A stretch of 64,000 nt of DNA, taken from the NCBI GenBank assembly GCA_008360975.2, contig CM039183.1, forward strand, positions 45,995,850 to 46,059,849, written 5' to 3'. Source of the stretch: Lichenostomus cassidix (Eukaryota > Chordata > Aves > Passeriformes > Meliphagidae). The notes beneath the pieces were generated by a model. The model had not been told where the DNA came from. It was given only the letters and a program-made list of their open reading frames with translations, and ran no database searches. Below are positions 50,419 through 63,900 of the stretch, piece after piece (the stretch's first letter is position 1; every line of letters starts with the position of its first letter). The position numbers were made by a program, and so were the translations under genes.

Positions 50419-53248
50419 CTGAGTGGAAATCATTGCCTTTAGTTATGCAAAACTGGCAGTGCTCTCTCCTGAATGGATGTGGAGGTCAGCAGCTCAGTTT
50501 TATTCTTTCACTCTGAACATAGCACCTTTCAGCACTGAGACAGTGGGAAATGACATCCACTGAGCAACTGGGGAAAATGTGGTGATTCCATGTTTTTCTG
50601 ATGCCTCCTACCCAGTTCTGCAGTTCCTTGGCTGATGAGGCTTGACATTACCACTTTTGAAAAGGCTGGCAATCTCCACCTGCTGAAGACAGTTTTTCAC
50701 TGTGTGATTTTGACCATCTGGATGCAGCATCCTTATTTACTTTTTTTTTTTTTTTTTAAATATCTCTTTTCATGCATTCCCAGGAAATTGGGTTTTACTC
50801 TTCTCCTTGATTCAAGCTGACAAAATCATCTGTTGTTTTCTTCCAACTGGTTAAGCTTTTCCCTTCAAAATCTTCTGGCTTTGGGACAGATCATTCATCC
50901 TAGATTTTACTGTGTCTCTCTTCAATAATCTAACCTGCCTTTGAAATAGGTTTCCAACAGTTTCTCTGCAGGTTGCCTCTTTCCTATATAGAAGGCAAAT
51001 GTGTTTTTTCTTTACCTAAGTTGTCACGTGCTTTCTGAAGAGAATGCACAGCCCTACTTTTTACATTGGCAAAAGTAACTGTAAATGAGTTTAGCATTAG
51101 CATGTGAGCCTTAAAATTCCAGTTTTATCACTAAAAACACCACAAGGAACATTATTTCTCTTGGCAGTGGATGTTTTAGTGTGCACTAGGAGCTTCAATG
51201 ATGAAGAAAACGTAAAGACATACCAAGAAGCAGTGAGACATGCATGGGAGGTGGAGCTTGGACAAGTTGCTTAGGTTATTATTGGAAAATTATCCAAACT
51301 TAAAAGCCAAACTACATGTAGGAATGTATGTGTACAGTATGCATATGGTATACATGTATTTGATATTGGACTATGCTACCTCCCATCTAATGAAAAAAAT
51401 TGCTAGTTACAGAAATGTGCTAGACTCCTGTATCACCTTTTTATTTTCATGTTATAGATTGGTTTTCAATTGTTTTAGTTTTTTGGGGTCTGTCTCAGGT
51501 TTTAAATGGGGATAGGAAAAACACTCAGGCACAATTAAAAAAGATTATTTTGAGAAAGAGATCTAAACATAAACAAGGCCAAGAAGAAGAACTCACAGCA
51601 ACTCTGTCATTGCACTTCATACATTTTCCTGCATTATTTTCCTTAAATCTAGCATGCTGCTACATATCCTGAACCCTTATCTGCTTTTCCACTGGGAGAA
51701 AAAGAAATCCAACAATCCAACTTTGTGTTGGTTTTGCTGAATGCCTCCTGAACCTGGCTTTGAATCTGGCTTTACTCCTGTACTGTGTACAAACCTCTGC
51801 AACATCCGTGGTATTCAGCTCGATTTGATACAAATGAAATACTTTGCAGGTTTTTCCAGCACACATTTCATAAACAATATATCTGAGCAGGTTCGTGCAA
51901 GACCTTTCAGGGGATCCTAATATGTTTTCCCCACAGCCTGGAGTCCATCTCTGCATCTCCTCTTTCAATTTACTTATGTAAGGGGAAGAGAGGAGTGGCC
52001 ACCAGCTAATCCTCTATCATGTGGGAACTCTTGGGGAATTCTTGCAGCATTTACAATGTAGGTAGTCAAGAAAGGTAAAGATGGACACTTGCAAACATCT
52101 ATCTGAAAATATCACAGCATTTCAGTCTCCACAGGTAGGCTGAGAACCTTGGGCAGACCACAGGTACACGTCATGGATTAAATCTCTAGTTCAGTTTGCT
52201 AACCTGTGTGGTATCTTGCATTTGTCATTTACTTGTGAATAAGGTTCCTCAAACTCTCTTATATCCAGCACACAACCAGGAGCATTTCAGAACATGGGTC
52301 ATGACAAAATCATTTAGCCCATATGTATGTCAATCTATATATTCAATGACTAATAAATTCCCAGAGGGCTTGAGTCTCGTATCAAGAAGAAGGAAAGTTG
52401 GTATGATCATACCAGACAGTTCAGCACTTCTAGGAGTGTAGCAATCAACACCCTTGTGACAGAATTCCTGTGGTTTTGCATATCTAAATTATGTGTGGGG
52501 TCATTCCCTTCAACTGTTCCACTACTAACACAGCACTGCTCAGCTTTGGGGAGACTCTGGACAAGAGTTCTGGAAAAAAAAATTACCAGCCCAAGGGAGA
52601 TGTGGGAGCTAAACACAGAGACAGCCCATCAGCTCAGGACAGAGCCCAGCCAGGAGCTGTTATGCCCAGTGCAGAGCCAGACCAGAGCCAAAAAGCTGGC
52701 CCAGTGCTCTGTCACTGGACAGCTTTAATGTGCTTTTCCCAGCTCCCTGGCTCTGGAGAGGCTCCTGCTGTGGTGCAGAGCATGGTGTGGCTCTCTGGAG
52801 CCTGTCTCAGGGTAGGATGCTGAGTGCTGCAGCAGGAGAGCCCTCTGGGGATGTGGCAGCAGTGAAGCATAGAGCGCCCTGAGCAGCCATGGATCCAGGC
52901 ACCAGTGTAGCCACTTGCATAGCTCCTCACTCACATTTCAGTGCCAGCCCTCTTCCAAACTGAGACTCCTGCATTCCTGCCTGCACAAAATGCTCTCACT
53001 GTTACCCGTGCTTTTTCATCACACCAGTGTTTCTTTGCCTAGGGTAGAGGTAGCTGCGCTCAGAAATCACAGACAGAGCATGCTGGTGCACAAACTCCTG
53101 CATTTTTCTGCCAGGCCCTGGCTGAAGGGCAGGGCCACAATTGCACTGGAAAAGAACTAGTTACCTCACGTGGATACCCACGAGTTCCTAGGTACTACCA
53201 GCATCTGTCCTCCCTGCTGTTAGGCCATTTGTTACTAATGTTTCCACT

Positions 53249-53314
53249 TAAAAAAAAACCCAAAAACCCCAAAAAAACCAAAACCAAGAACAGAAAAACC
53301 CCAACCCCAAAACA
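53249..53314. repeat. A/C-rich low-complexity tract
   Basis: Only A and C apart from a few G; runs such as CCCAAAAACCCCAAAAAAACC. Simple sequence. Confidence 0.8.
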
Positions 53315-53930
53315 CTGCCAAGCATGAGTCCTGTAAGATTCAACAAACTCCAAGCCAAGATATGAATGTTTCAAACCTTAATACTAGAATAATGTTGCAA
53401 ACCTACTGTATTCCAATGAAAGCAGCCTTTTCCCACAATACAGAAAATTAATAAAATACTCTCTCATAGAAATAACTAAACAAAAGCTGTTGTTTGTTGG
53501 CTTACTGTAGGTGTGTCTGAAATCTTCAGTGAGTGATACAGAAAACTCACTATGTCTGTTCTGCATTCCATTAAAAGAGGTGCTGGAAATGTCCTTAAGT
53601 CCATGCAACATGATGATAAGGAACAGATGAATGATCTTGTTGGTTGCCAGTAGAAGATTGCACTTTTGTGAGGTGGGAAGGACACACATTCGCTACTTCT
53701 AGCTTTTTTTGACCAGACTGAATTCTAAAGATGTCTGTTAGAGCTGAAATCAAGGGGAGAAGAGAGCATCATTTTTACAGTTCTTTACTCAACATGCTCA
53801 TTTAGGAGAGAGACTTGGGAAAAAAGAGTAAAGACACCTGTTTTCTTTCTATTTTTAAAGAATTTTCTTCTTAAAACATGTTGAGTATGTTCTCAACACT
53901 CAAGCTGTCGAGCACATCCTGAGGAAGGCT

Positions 53931-53948
53931 GGCAGGCAGGCAGGCAGG
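53931..53948. repeat. (GGCA)n microsatellite
   Basis: Four and a half perfect GGCA units followed by GGGG. Confidence 0.9.
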
Positions 53949-55356
53949 GGGTGAATGGTGCTAAATGAGGAGGTGTCAGTGGAGCAGCTGAGGTGCTGTT
54001 TAGCCAGGTGGTTGGCAGCACAAGCAAGGATTGTCTGGTGCTGGGGAGAGCATCTGTGAGTGCTGGCAGAAGTTGAAACTGGATGCATCTCCATCCCCAA
54101 AAACCTGTACCCATCTCCAGAGAGCATTCTGGCTCCACCAGCCTGATCCTTTGATATCCTAGACTGGGTCTTGACAAGCAGCATATTCTGGTTTTAATCA
54201 GACCTTGACAGATATTTTTGTGAAATGGTAAATGCAAATGGCATCAGGAGAGTGAATTTGCTGGAGAGCTTTGGAGATGCAATCAGTGTTGCAGAAGGGA
54301 ACAGAGTGAGTGTGCAGAGCTGATATCTCTATGTAGGAGAAAGCTACAGTTGTCTCCCTTTTCTTCCCCTTCTTACATCCCAGCCTCTTTCTGCAAATGT
54401 TGTGTTTAAGCATATCACTGTCCCAAAGCTGCCACCAAAAGTCAAGCTTCTGCAGGGCATGAACAGTGAATGAAGGTTATTTTCCTTAGACCCTCTACTC
54501 TCACTGGATTTCTGCAGCAACCTGCTACCTGGCAGATATTACCCTCCAGCAGCACTATATGTAGGAGAAATAATTCCCACAGGTCATTCATCATCATCTG
54601 TTTACAAGTGCTGTCACTTCTGTGCAATGACTTAGAGAAATGATGCTCTGGTAAATCTTCCTAAAATAAGGGATGATAGAAATTATGGCCACCAGTAGCT
54701 TGGGTCAGGCTGAAGTCAATGGTCTTGTGCTCCTTGGAGCTATGACAGTAATAAAACAAAACCAACAAGGAGCACAATCTCATCCATCTCATGACATTCA
54801 TTTCCTCCCATCTTTTGAAAAACTCTCCCTCTAATTTCCACAGCACACAGTGCCAGAACCAGCTGTTGGGAACTAAACCTCTCCTCCTTTGTGCCATTGG
54901 TGAGGTTAAATTGGAGGCTGGTCCCACAGGCCTCACAGCCACATACTTTATCCTAATTAGAAGGCATTAGGTTTTCTTCCGTGGTGTGCATTCGCCTTCT
55001 GCTATGGCTTCCAAAATTACTTTTATTGTTTTAAGCATAACCCTCATTACGGAAATTTAAGTGAATTGGAAAAAAAAATAAACCAAAAACATATATGTGT
55101 ATTCCTAGAACCCATGATAAAGGTTCAGGTTCTTCTTAAGCTCAAAATAAAATTGAAATAACTTCTTCCTGGTTCAGCATTGTGCAAAAAGTGTGCTTAC
55201 ATCACCAGAGACCATCCTGAACTCTTATATGCTGAAGATGTAGTGGTTGATAAATGATACCTTCCTTTCTAAAAGGGTAGGGAATGGTTTAGTTGTCACA
55301 GCTTAAAGATGACAATGCATTTATTAGTCACATAGCTATTCTTTACAGTGGTTTTG

Positions 55357-55454
55357 ACACTTAAAAATAATTTGTGATGACACACATCATCACAAATGAT
55401 GACTTAAAATGTCATCATTTTAAGTGACACACACTTAAAAATAATTTGTGATGA
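55357..55454. repeat. Nested palindromes between 24-bp direct repeats
   Basis: A perfect 24-bp sequence (ACACTTAAAAATAATTTGTG plus ATGA) occurs at 55357-55380 and 55431-55454. The 50 bp between hold three overlapping hairpins: ATTTGTGATGA/TCATCACAAAT, AAATGATGAC/GTCATCATTT and ACTTAAAATG/CATTTTAAGT. The last two compete for the same bases. No coding content. Confidence 0.85.
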
Positions 55455-56189
55455 TTGAGAGCCTATACTAGGCAAATTTGGCCCCCTTCAATAAAAGGCC
55501 TCACTCATTTGAAAGCATAATTGCACTGACATTGATTTAATAAATTAAACAGCTGCCAAATTTTTTCCTCTTTAGAGTGGACTGCTTGAAAATACATGGG
55601 CAGTTATCCAGTAAAATAGTTTCTTATCAGCCTGCTAAGTGAGAGCACAGATCAAAACAATCCAAAATAGGACATTTATGAATGTTATGCAAGGAAAATG
55701 ACCTTGCATTGCAAAGCACTGAACCCTGTTAGTAGTTACAGGTAGAGTCACACATACATAGAAAAGAGAGGAAAACTGCCACTTTCTTGAAGGGGAAAAG
55801 CAGATCTGGAAGGTAAAATCCTGTAGGAGGAAGCACAGACAACAAGAAGAAATCATTCAAAGAATAACAAAAGAGAAATATAACAAATTTAAAAGGAAAA
55901 CAGACTAAGAGGCTTCCTCCCACTCAAGCAGAAGGAGCTAAATAGCAATGAAAGCTTATAACTAAAGCTAAAAGACCTTAAAACCTGCTCATCCTGCCCC
56001 AGAGCAGAGCCCTCACTGCACAGCCCCTGCACTGAGGTATGAGTTCCGATATCAGCACAGAGCTTACCTCGGCAAAACCAATGCAGAGCTCCTCGTCTGC
56101 TTCTGACCTGCTTCAAACCTCCAAACTCTCTGCAAACAACAGCTAATGAACACTTACCACATGAGCCATCCCCACCTTTTTTTATTTTT

Positions 56190-56500
56190 TTAATCGAGCC
56201 CAGGGCAGCTACAGGTGCTGCTGAGCTCACGGTCTCGGCTTGGCTCCTGGAGCATCCTTCCCGCTCTGTCCTTGCAGCTCCGCGCTGCCCTCTGCTCCCG
56301 GCATGGCCTTGCCATTCCCACCCGTACTCTGGTGCTTCCCCAGCCTCTCCAGCGGCAGGGCCCGAGCATTTCCTGCCGATAGGGCTGGTGCTTGGTGGCT
56401 TTAGGGCTGGGCTGGCGGCTCCCTCGATAGCACATCCTCCCCACGGCCGCAGCTCAGCTCCTTCCCTAGGAGCAGCAGGCCCAGCAGGGTCATCACGGGA
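56190..56500. promoter_or_regulatory. Small isolated CpG-rich patch
   Basis: About 310 bp with some 17 CpG dinucleotides and high GC in an otherwise CpG-poor, AT-rich flank, 23 kb upstream of UST. It may be an enhancer, an alternative or non-coding promoter, or a decayed GC-rich insert. The minus-strand frame across it (84 codons) resembles no family I know. No TATA box is evident. Confidence 0.4.
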
Positions 56501-59500
56501 AAGCTGGGAGGAGTTTGTCTGCTCAGATGACTTCCCATTATAAGTTTATGAAACAACGTTTGAACAAAGTAAATAGTGTCTCTTAAATTACCCACGGAGA
56601 GACATTTCTTCCCTCCAGCAGGGCTTTGTGGTTCGTGTAGTACAACTGTGCTGTCTCTGCCGAGAGCAGTGTTGGAGAAAAAGCCTTGAAGTGCTGTGAG
56701 GGAGATGGCCCAGCTCACTAAAGGGACAATAGTGACCTTTTCCATTAACTACCTCATGAGCATGCACCACCACTCACCTCTGCCTTCGGGGTATGTGGCA
56801 CAACCTCAGGTGAATTCCAGAATGCTTCAGCTGACCAATGGATTAAATGCATTCAGCTTATGACTAAAAAAAAGCTGTTTTATATTGCTGCCAGCCCTGC
56901 AGACCCTCTCAGGGCTGTGAAAGACAGGCTGTGTTCCTCCTGGCACTGACTGCCTCATCTATAATCCCATCCCAGTGAGATCCCTCCCAGGAGCAGCTAA
57001 GGTGCAGCCGAAGCCTGCGAGAAGTGATTTGTGAGCCAGGTGCAGTTTAAGCACCGGCAGCTAGAGAAAACATATTTTTTTTATTTTTAAATTAGCAGAT
57101 CTGAGGTTTGAGTGACTTAGGACCAACAAATATGGATGTTTTGTTTTTTTTTTTTTACAGAGTAACTTTTCAGAGTGGAGCTGGAGCTCTTAACCTCAGG
57201 AGCTGGGACAGAGCCATACCATATATTTTTATGTAGCAGTACAGGAAAAAAGGTTATCATGTTTTAGTCAGGTAGTTTAGTCTGAAAAGTTACTTTTCTG
57301 CTAAAACCTAACCTTAGCTCCTTTCCCCCCCGTCTTAGATTGTAAAGCAATTTCACACTATACAAAAGTGAATTTTGAAAACACAGCTGCTTGCCCTGAC
57401 TCACTGGTTAGAGTAAAACTGAGCAAAACCAAATCTGGAGCAATTTAAATGTTATCTTTCTTCCTATTAAAATTTTCACTGGGTAGTCCACCAGAGTACT
57501 AACTGACCTCCAGAACCGGGGTCTGCATTTGAGTGACCGTCTGTTTGTCCCTCTCACTGCCTGTGTTACTGGAGGCATCATTTTCACAGTCATCTCCTTT
57601 GGTTCACAGGGATCACTTAGTGATGCTGCGCTGGGAACTGCATGTCTCCGACAGCAAATCCACAAATGTCTTTTATCTGAGCACAGATGTTTTCCTCCCC
57701 AGCTATTTACAGAATCCCAAGAAGTGTTAATCAGGAAGTTTCAAATAGTAAAGTATTTCCAGCTAAGACCAGCCTTAACCCAAGGGGTAACTATTCCTAC
57801 TTTGGAAGCATGAGCCTGCAAGCTCATTGTTGAAGTAAGAACAAATATCCCACTGGCACATTTAGGTCATCACAGTCATCATGAAAACTCAGTGGTGTGG
57901 GATCTTTTAAAAATAATAAATTGTCAAAATTTACCAAGATATTGTGAGGAAAAGATGATGTGAACAGAGATTTGATTCTTGTAATAGCTTGTTACAATTT
58001 AGCTGTTTTGGTCTATCAGTTTTATGGGTTTTCTGGTGGTCTTTCATACTCCATAAGGTATGGAGCTGCTTAATGTCAGGTCTCATATTATAAATCTTCT
58101 CTATTTTGTCCTTATTTCTATATGACTTGTGTGTTAGTATCTCAGTTTTGCAGATCATTTGGTCTATATTTCTTCTATATTTCTCTTCTTTTTAAACCTG
58201 CCATGTGGCAGTAATCCAGCTGATGAGAGGAGTAATGGTAAACCTTCCCAAATTAAGGCAAGTTGTGTTATGGCTCCTTGTGTAAAAATTCGTGTGTCAG
58301 CTCAGCTCTGCCAAGTGCTCTCCTGAAAGCTGAGGAGCACAGGAGTCCAGGCCAAGTGTGCTGTTCAGACAGCAGTGAATGAGATGTCACTACTACGCAG
58401 CTAAGTTTGTCTGGCATCTGTCCTGACATTGACAGTTTGAGCAATAATTTCCTCCCCAGATGCTGTGCAGTTTGAGAGAGTTTGGCTCAAGAGGTTAAAA
58501 AAATAATGGCCTGGCAGTAAACAGCTTTTTAGAAGTATTTTTTGGAGACCTAAACTTGTGCAACGCTTTGCCTACAGTTTTAGGAACTATAGCAAGTAAC
58601 AGTATTAGATACATAATATATATTTTTGAATGATCTACGTGAAAGAGTAGTCCAGTCCTGCTGCACTTTCAAAACTTTCTCCCAGGACTACAACTTTTTC
58701 AGCTTCTTTCTTTAGATCCTGCTTGAATGAGTGGATAACATGAGTTGAACCCTCACAAACTTTGGGAAAACTTGAATATGGCTCTAAATGTCAAGTTTTG
58801 GTTCTGTTCTTCAGATCTGTGAATTTATTTGCCTATAAAGAAATCTCACAGCTAATAAATAAAATAAAGAAACGTTTAATGATCCTCAAAGCAATAAACA
58901 TTAGCTGGCTCCATTCCCTCCTTTCCAATCAAATTCAATCTCTATTTTAAAACTGGTTTCTTTAGAGTCAGTTAGTAAGAGGCAAATTTTCCCCTCCTGA
59001 AGATGAACCATTACTCAGCCTGTGCATCCTGATATTTTGCCTAACACTTGGCCCTGGCTGCCTGCATTTCAGAGGCAACAGCGGGGGATGAAGCATTCTT
59101 CAGCTCCTCGAGGGGTCTGGACCACTGGAAAGGTCAAACAAACAAAGTTAAAATAGCCATGAGGCTTGCTGGCCAGCCAGCACTCTGGGCCCAAGATCAG
59201 TGGTACTGCTGGTGGTGACTAATGCAGTTAAATCAGCTCTGGGTCCTGTCCTGCAGGAGCAAACCTTATAGCAGTGGTGCTGCTGCCAGATGGATTGCTC
59301 AAGCTTGGAAAACTCCCTCGTGCACACATAGTAATCACGACAGGCCCTGTTTGCAGGAAAACGTGGCACTGACAGAGCAGTTTTAGCCACTTTCCTGTAG
59401 GAGACAACAGCAGGGAGCAAACTCCAACAGGCAGGCTGTGGGTGGTGAGTGTGGGCTTTGTGGGCTGCAAAGAGACATTTATTTGTTGGGAATGGTGGCA

Positions 59501-60389
59501 AAGCAGAGCCTGGAGGAAAGGGCTGGAGGACTTGCTGGAGAAGGGGCCAGTGAGCACTGTGGGCTGAGGATGCTCCATCAGGCTTCCCCCTCCAAGCTGT
59601 GGCAGCTCCCAGCCTCTCCCAGAGAGGTGCTGGATGTTTGGCTGTCTGCTGTGGTTGCTGTGGTTGTTTCTCGGTTGCTTCAACCCTGAAAAATCAGTAA
59701 TTGGAATAACAGTGAGAAAGTACATATCTGGAATATGTTTGGACTAAATGGCATGGATAGTTTCTCTTTTTCCCACTTAGTGAGGCTTTAGTGGAAAGCT
59801 AGAAGAGAGGGTTGGGAGGTCAAAACAGTGTCTGAGCCCCATTTATGTCACCCACTGTGCAGGAGCTTAATTCACCAAAGTCTCCCTGTGGTGAGGTGAT
59901 CCTTACAATGAAAAACCTTCTGCTTTCTTTCCTTCTCATCAGGTACTCCTGGCTTTGTCACAAGTTTCATTATCACACGCAAGGAGAAAAGCAGCATCTG
60001 TTTGTGGCCATATATTAGCACTAAGCTCCATAAATTGTATATGAAAATGTAGTGTCAGCCAGGAGAGATCATTCTTCAGCTGCTGCTGTTGGCAACTGTT
60101 GAAGTTTGAGATGTCCTGTAGGGTAACTCAGTAGTGAGCTGCTCAGTTTTTAATGGAAAGGCCCTTTCCTATTTAATTGCAGTTCTTACAGGATTCTGGA
60201 CAATTAAACTGGGGTTTGAGGTACTGCAGATTGCTCTTAGGCAAAAGAAAAGTGACCTCATGTGTGACCACTGTGGCTAAATCCGTGTTGTTACCACTAG
60301 TCCTATCTATGGAAAAAATGAGATTCAAGGAAGGAAGCACAAGAAGCACAATCTCGTCTTCCAGTAAATCTCCCAAATCCATTAACATC
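56501..60389. other. Intergenic sequence without recognised gene
   Basis: Mixed AT-rich and moderate-GC unique sequence with poly-T/A runs near 57075 and 57143. No recognised repeat family, RNA gene or protein-like frame. Confidence 0.5.
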
Positions 60390-60960
60390 AGAGCAGTTGT
60401 GTTAGGTCAGACTAAGGGTTTATTCATCTCAGTATCCTTCCTTCAGATGCATCTTAACTATGTTTGTGGAAAGAGTATGAAACCTTTTCCCCTGTAGACT
60501 CTTCCAGCTCTCTGTGGTTTAAGTATGACCTGATGTAAAGCCCTCACTCACACCATAATCTTTTTAGCAGCCATAAACAAAGCTGTATTCCTCAATCTCC
60601 TCAATTCATTAATTCTTGTGGCCTCAGGAGCAGCTTGCTGTGAACAACACCACAATATAACTACACAGTTATGAACCATTATTTCCTTTTTCTAAGTTAG
60701 TATCAATTGTTCAGTGCATTGTGAAGACCCTGAGCAAACTGTGCTCCATTCCCATTTTCCCTGGCCATCATCACTTCCCTGGTCTTCATCCCATCCTGCA
60801 TCCATCTCTCCATTCAGACCTCAGGGCTATTTAGTTTCTCTTCATAGGAAAGCCGTGCTGCACTGACCATCCCTGTCCTCATCCTGTGCTGAATCCAATT
60901 CTGACACATCATTTTCTGGGACAGCAGTGACCTTAATGACATTCAGGAGGTAAAATATAG
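60390..60960 (-). mobile_element. Ancient CR1 (L3-like) 3' end
   Basis: The order of decayed blocks matches the reverse complement of an old CR1 tail widespread in turtles and crocodiles: AGGTCAGACTAAGGGTTTAT with CAGTATCC, then TAGCAGCCATAAACAAAGCT, CTCAATTCATTAATTCTTGT, TTATTTCCTTTTTCTAAGTT, and TTTCTCTTCATAGGAAAGCC followed by CCAATTCTGACACATC. High divergence points to an insertion predating modern birds. No open frame remains. Confidence 0.65.
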
Positions 60961-63900
60961 ATAAACATGCAGACCCCACAGCTTTTAAGTTAGGAAGGAA
61001 GTTATTCAATTAAATGTTATTAAATCAGACAACTGAAAGAACAGTATCCTCACTGCTTCACTGGGACCCACATTTGCCTTACAGAAACCCCAGAAATGCC
61101 CTCCTGGACTCTTCCAGTTGTGCCAAGGCACTCCTGGATTTGCCCAAGCACAGAGCAAGGTTTGCCCAAAGCACATCCCCCCTGAAAGAGGCAGCTCTCC
61201 AGAGGCAGGGGGAAGGCAGGGGCAGCCTGCACAAGAGTGCTGTGAATGGGGAAGAAAAGGGGCAGATATTGGGGGTAGGAGCTCCATGGGGTTAATTTTC
61301 AAGACAGTTGAGGCTAAAATAGAGTTAATATTTCAAAGGGAAAGCAGTGACTGCAGGGGCAATGACAATAGTCATAGTAGCCAAAAAGAAAGTAGATAGG
61401 GTCATTGGAGCCCCTGGAAGAATTAGAGAAGGGTAGCTCCACGTAAGTATTATTTGTGCATAAGGAAGGCTGAAAATGCATATTTTATGTGGGAAAAGTC
61501 TGTCTTCTTGTTCTCAAGATATACCACTGAAGGCAAAGGATGCATGGAATAAATAAATGAACGAACAAACAAATCCACAAGCCCATGCTTGGGTAATTAT
61601 ATCAAGCTATGTGTTGGGCTTCATTATGACACCAGGGCCAGCAATAGTTTGGTTTATCCTTTTTGTGGATCAGGATGGGAGAAATAAATGCCTTAGCTCA
61701 AGGCAGCCCATGGAAGCATATTGAAGAACATCAATATGATTTGTTGCTGCAAAGAGAAAGTAACAATACTTACAGGAATGACATGTAGGCTTGGCTGCAG
61801 TCTCTGAAAAGGGCGATTAAAAGGTTTTGCAAAAAGCTGCTCACAGACTTCTCGTTCTCTTGCCCCCTCTGCAAGATGCTTCAGCTTCTACAAGGCACAG
61901 CTGGCTATCCAGGTGAATTGCTTTCCCATCCCTACCACACAGGGAGGTATGAGTAGACTCAGGTTGAGGCAAGGACAACATAAACACTCATTTTCAGACA
62001 AATATTAAGTAGGCCCTGCAGCAAGACACAAAATCAAGACAGTGATATTTTGCTGTCAATCCAGATTCTAGATCTGAGGGCAGGGAAGTACTCTGGCCCA
62101 CATTTTGCACTTTCCCATCAACCCTGGTGGCTCATGGGGCTCTGCCTGAGCTGCCAGCTGTGCCAGCCCTGGCCTGCACTCCTGGGCTGGAGGGAGACAC
62201 TCAGGTGGCACAGGTGGTGGGACAGTGGGCATGCATGGCTGGCTAATGTGTGTGGCTTGTAGGAGCCACAAGAAGCAAATAAAAGGGCTTGGCACAGAGC
62301 TATGTGAAATTTATTGGATGACAGGACAGTGAATTGCAAACCTTTTTTTGTTTTCTTTTTTGATGCCACTCAGAAATTTTATTGGAAAAAAGAAATATAC
62401 TATTATTTATGACATTTCTGTGTCTTCCATGCTGTCTCTCAGAGCTGCTTGGAAGCCTCCCCAGCTCCCCACCCTGTTTGGCTTTTTGTCTCTGTTTTCG
62501 AGAAATACAGTCTCATCAAAATGGAAAAATATCCAAACTGCTGCACAGAAAATTGAGCCAATAGACTGATCACCTGACTTGGAGCTTGGAGGATAACTGC
62601 ACTAATAGCAAACTGATTTGGGGTTTTTTTCATTCCAGTCATACATTGCTCAACACTGAGATTTGCCCCTGTCTTAAGGGTTGCTGCAAAAGTCACATGG
62701 TGTTATAGATTTTCTTCAGAGAGGCATGGCACACCAGTATGAGATGCAGAGAATAAAATGTGCTTTGTTTTCAAGGAAAGGAGATTAGGAGAAACACTCT
62801 TCTGAAAAAGAAATCCCCAAATTAACAGCATAAACACTATTCTAGTAAGTTTTAATGTTCAGTCCTGGGAGGCTAGACTTCTGTGTTTAAGCTGAAGACT
62901 GATCTGTTTTCTCCTGAAAGAAAACTCATTGAACCATTTAAGAAAAAATTTAAGGAAAATTATATAATAGCGACAATAACAATAATCCCTCAACTGCAGT
63001 TATTTGTCTTTTGTCACTGAGCACTTGTTACCTCATCACTTTAGGGTTACAGCTTTTGTCAAAGCCTAGGTCTCATCCTTTCCATTTGCTTACTTGGTAA
63101 ACTGTAACAGTTAAATGATGAGAAGATTTTATTTATTTTGCACTGAAAGTGGTCCAGCTCAGAGCGAGTCTCCACGCTGGCTGCAGCCACTGTGCACCAT
63201 ATGAATCTGCTCAACAGATTTGCCATAACGCTGCAGGATCTGGATGGGATGTTCCCCAAAATGTGCTCCTCCTGCTGCACCAGCTGAGCCTCAGCAGCAA
63301 TGAGGGAATGAGTTGTCTTGAGTGAAATACTCATGGCTGTGGTATTCAACAGAGAGGAACATTCTGGAACAAGCAGCTAGATAGATGGTCTAATGACAAG
63401 GTAGGCAAGTGCACTCGGTAGGGTGAATTGAGGTAGTACCATATATTGTAATTGTTATTTTCTCTATCTTCTAAGAGCATTTGGCTTTATGGTCTTAAAA
63501 AAAAAAAAGTAAATGGAAGGCAGCAAGAGATTATTGTACATTAACAGGCCTAAATACAGAGATTCATTGCAGACAAAAGGAGATAGACAGAGGAAGAAAG
63601 TTTCAAATATTTCACTTTAATTTGCCTTTGGCATAAATTCTGCCAGTAGTAGTTTTATCTCTCAGTAGTCATTTATCTATCCAGTAGCCATTCTTACAAC
63701 CGTAAGAACAGAAAGGTCACACAAATACAGTAGATCAGAACTAAGAAAACTTTGATCTTTAGCAACATTTTTGCTTGCTGCTTATCCAGTAATTCCAGCT
63801 TTAAATGGACCATATATGCTCATTTTGAAGAAACCTTTGAAAAAACTTTCAAAGTGCCTCTTTCTAAAAGTAATATTTATGCAGTTTAACTTTGAAGACA

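Larger units (their letters stand above)
50419..55356. other. Intergenic sequence without recognised gene
   Basis: Contains a poly-T run at about 50741-50757, an A/C-rich low-complexity stretch at 53249-53314 and a GGCA repeat at 53931-53948. Moderate-GC stretches at about 52500-52900 and 53900-54150 give frames on both strands, but none resembles a known protein. Confidence 0.5.

Noticed and set aside
51660..51968. 102-codon minus-strand frame
   Set aside because: Looks protein-like at first sight (Cys-rich, mixed composition), but no motif or family can be named and there are no splice or promoter signals nearby.
57529..57813. Overlapping plus-strand frames of 94 and 65 codons
   Set aside because: Two different frames of the same DNA are open, neither matching a known protein. 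Most likely chance.
59228..59725. 165-codon minus-strand frame
   Set aside because: Ser/Pro/His-rich with overlapping frames on both strands, no recognisable domain and no expected neighbour gene exon.
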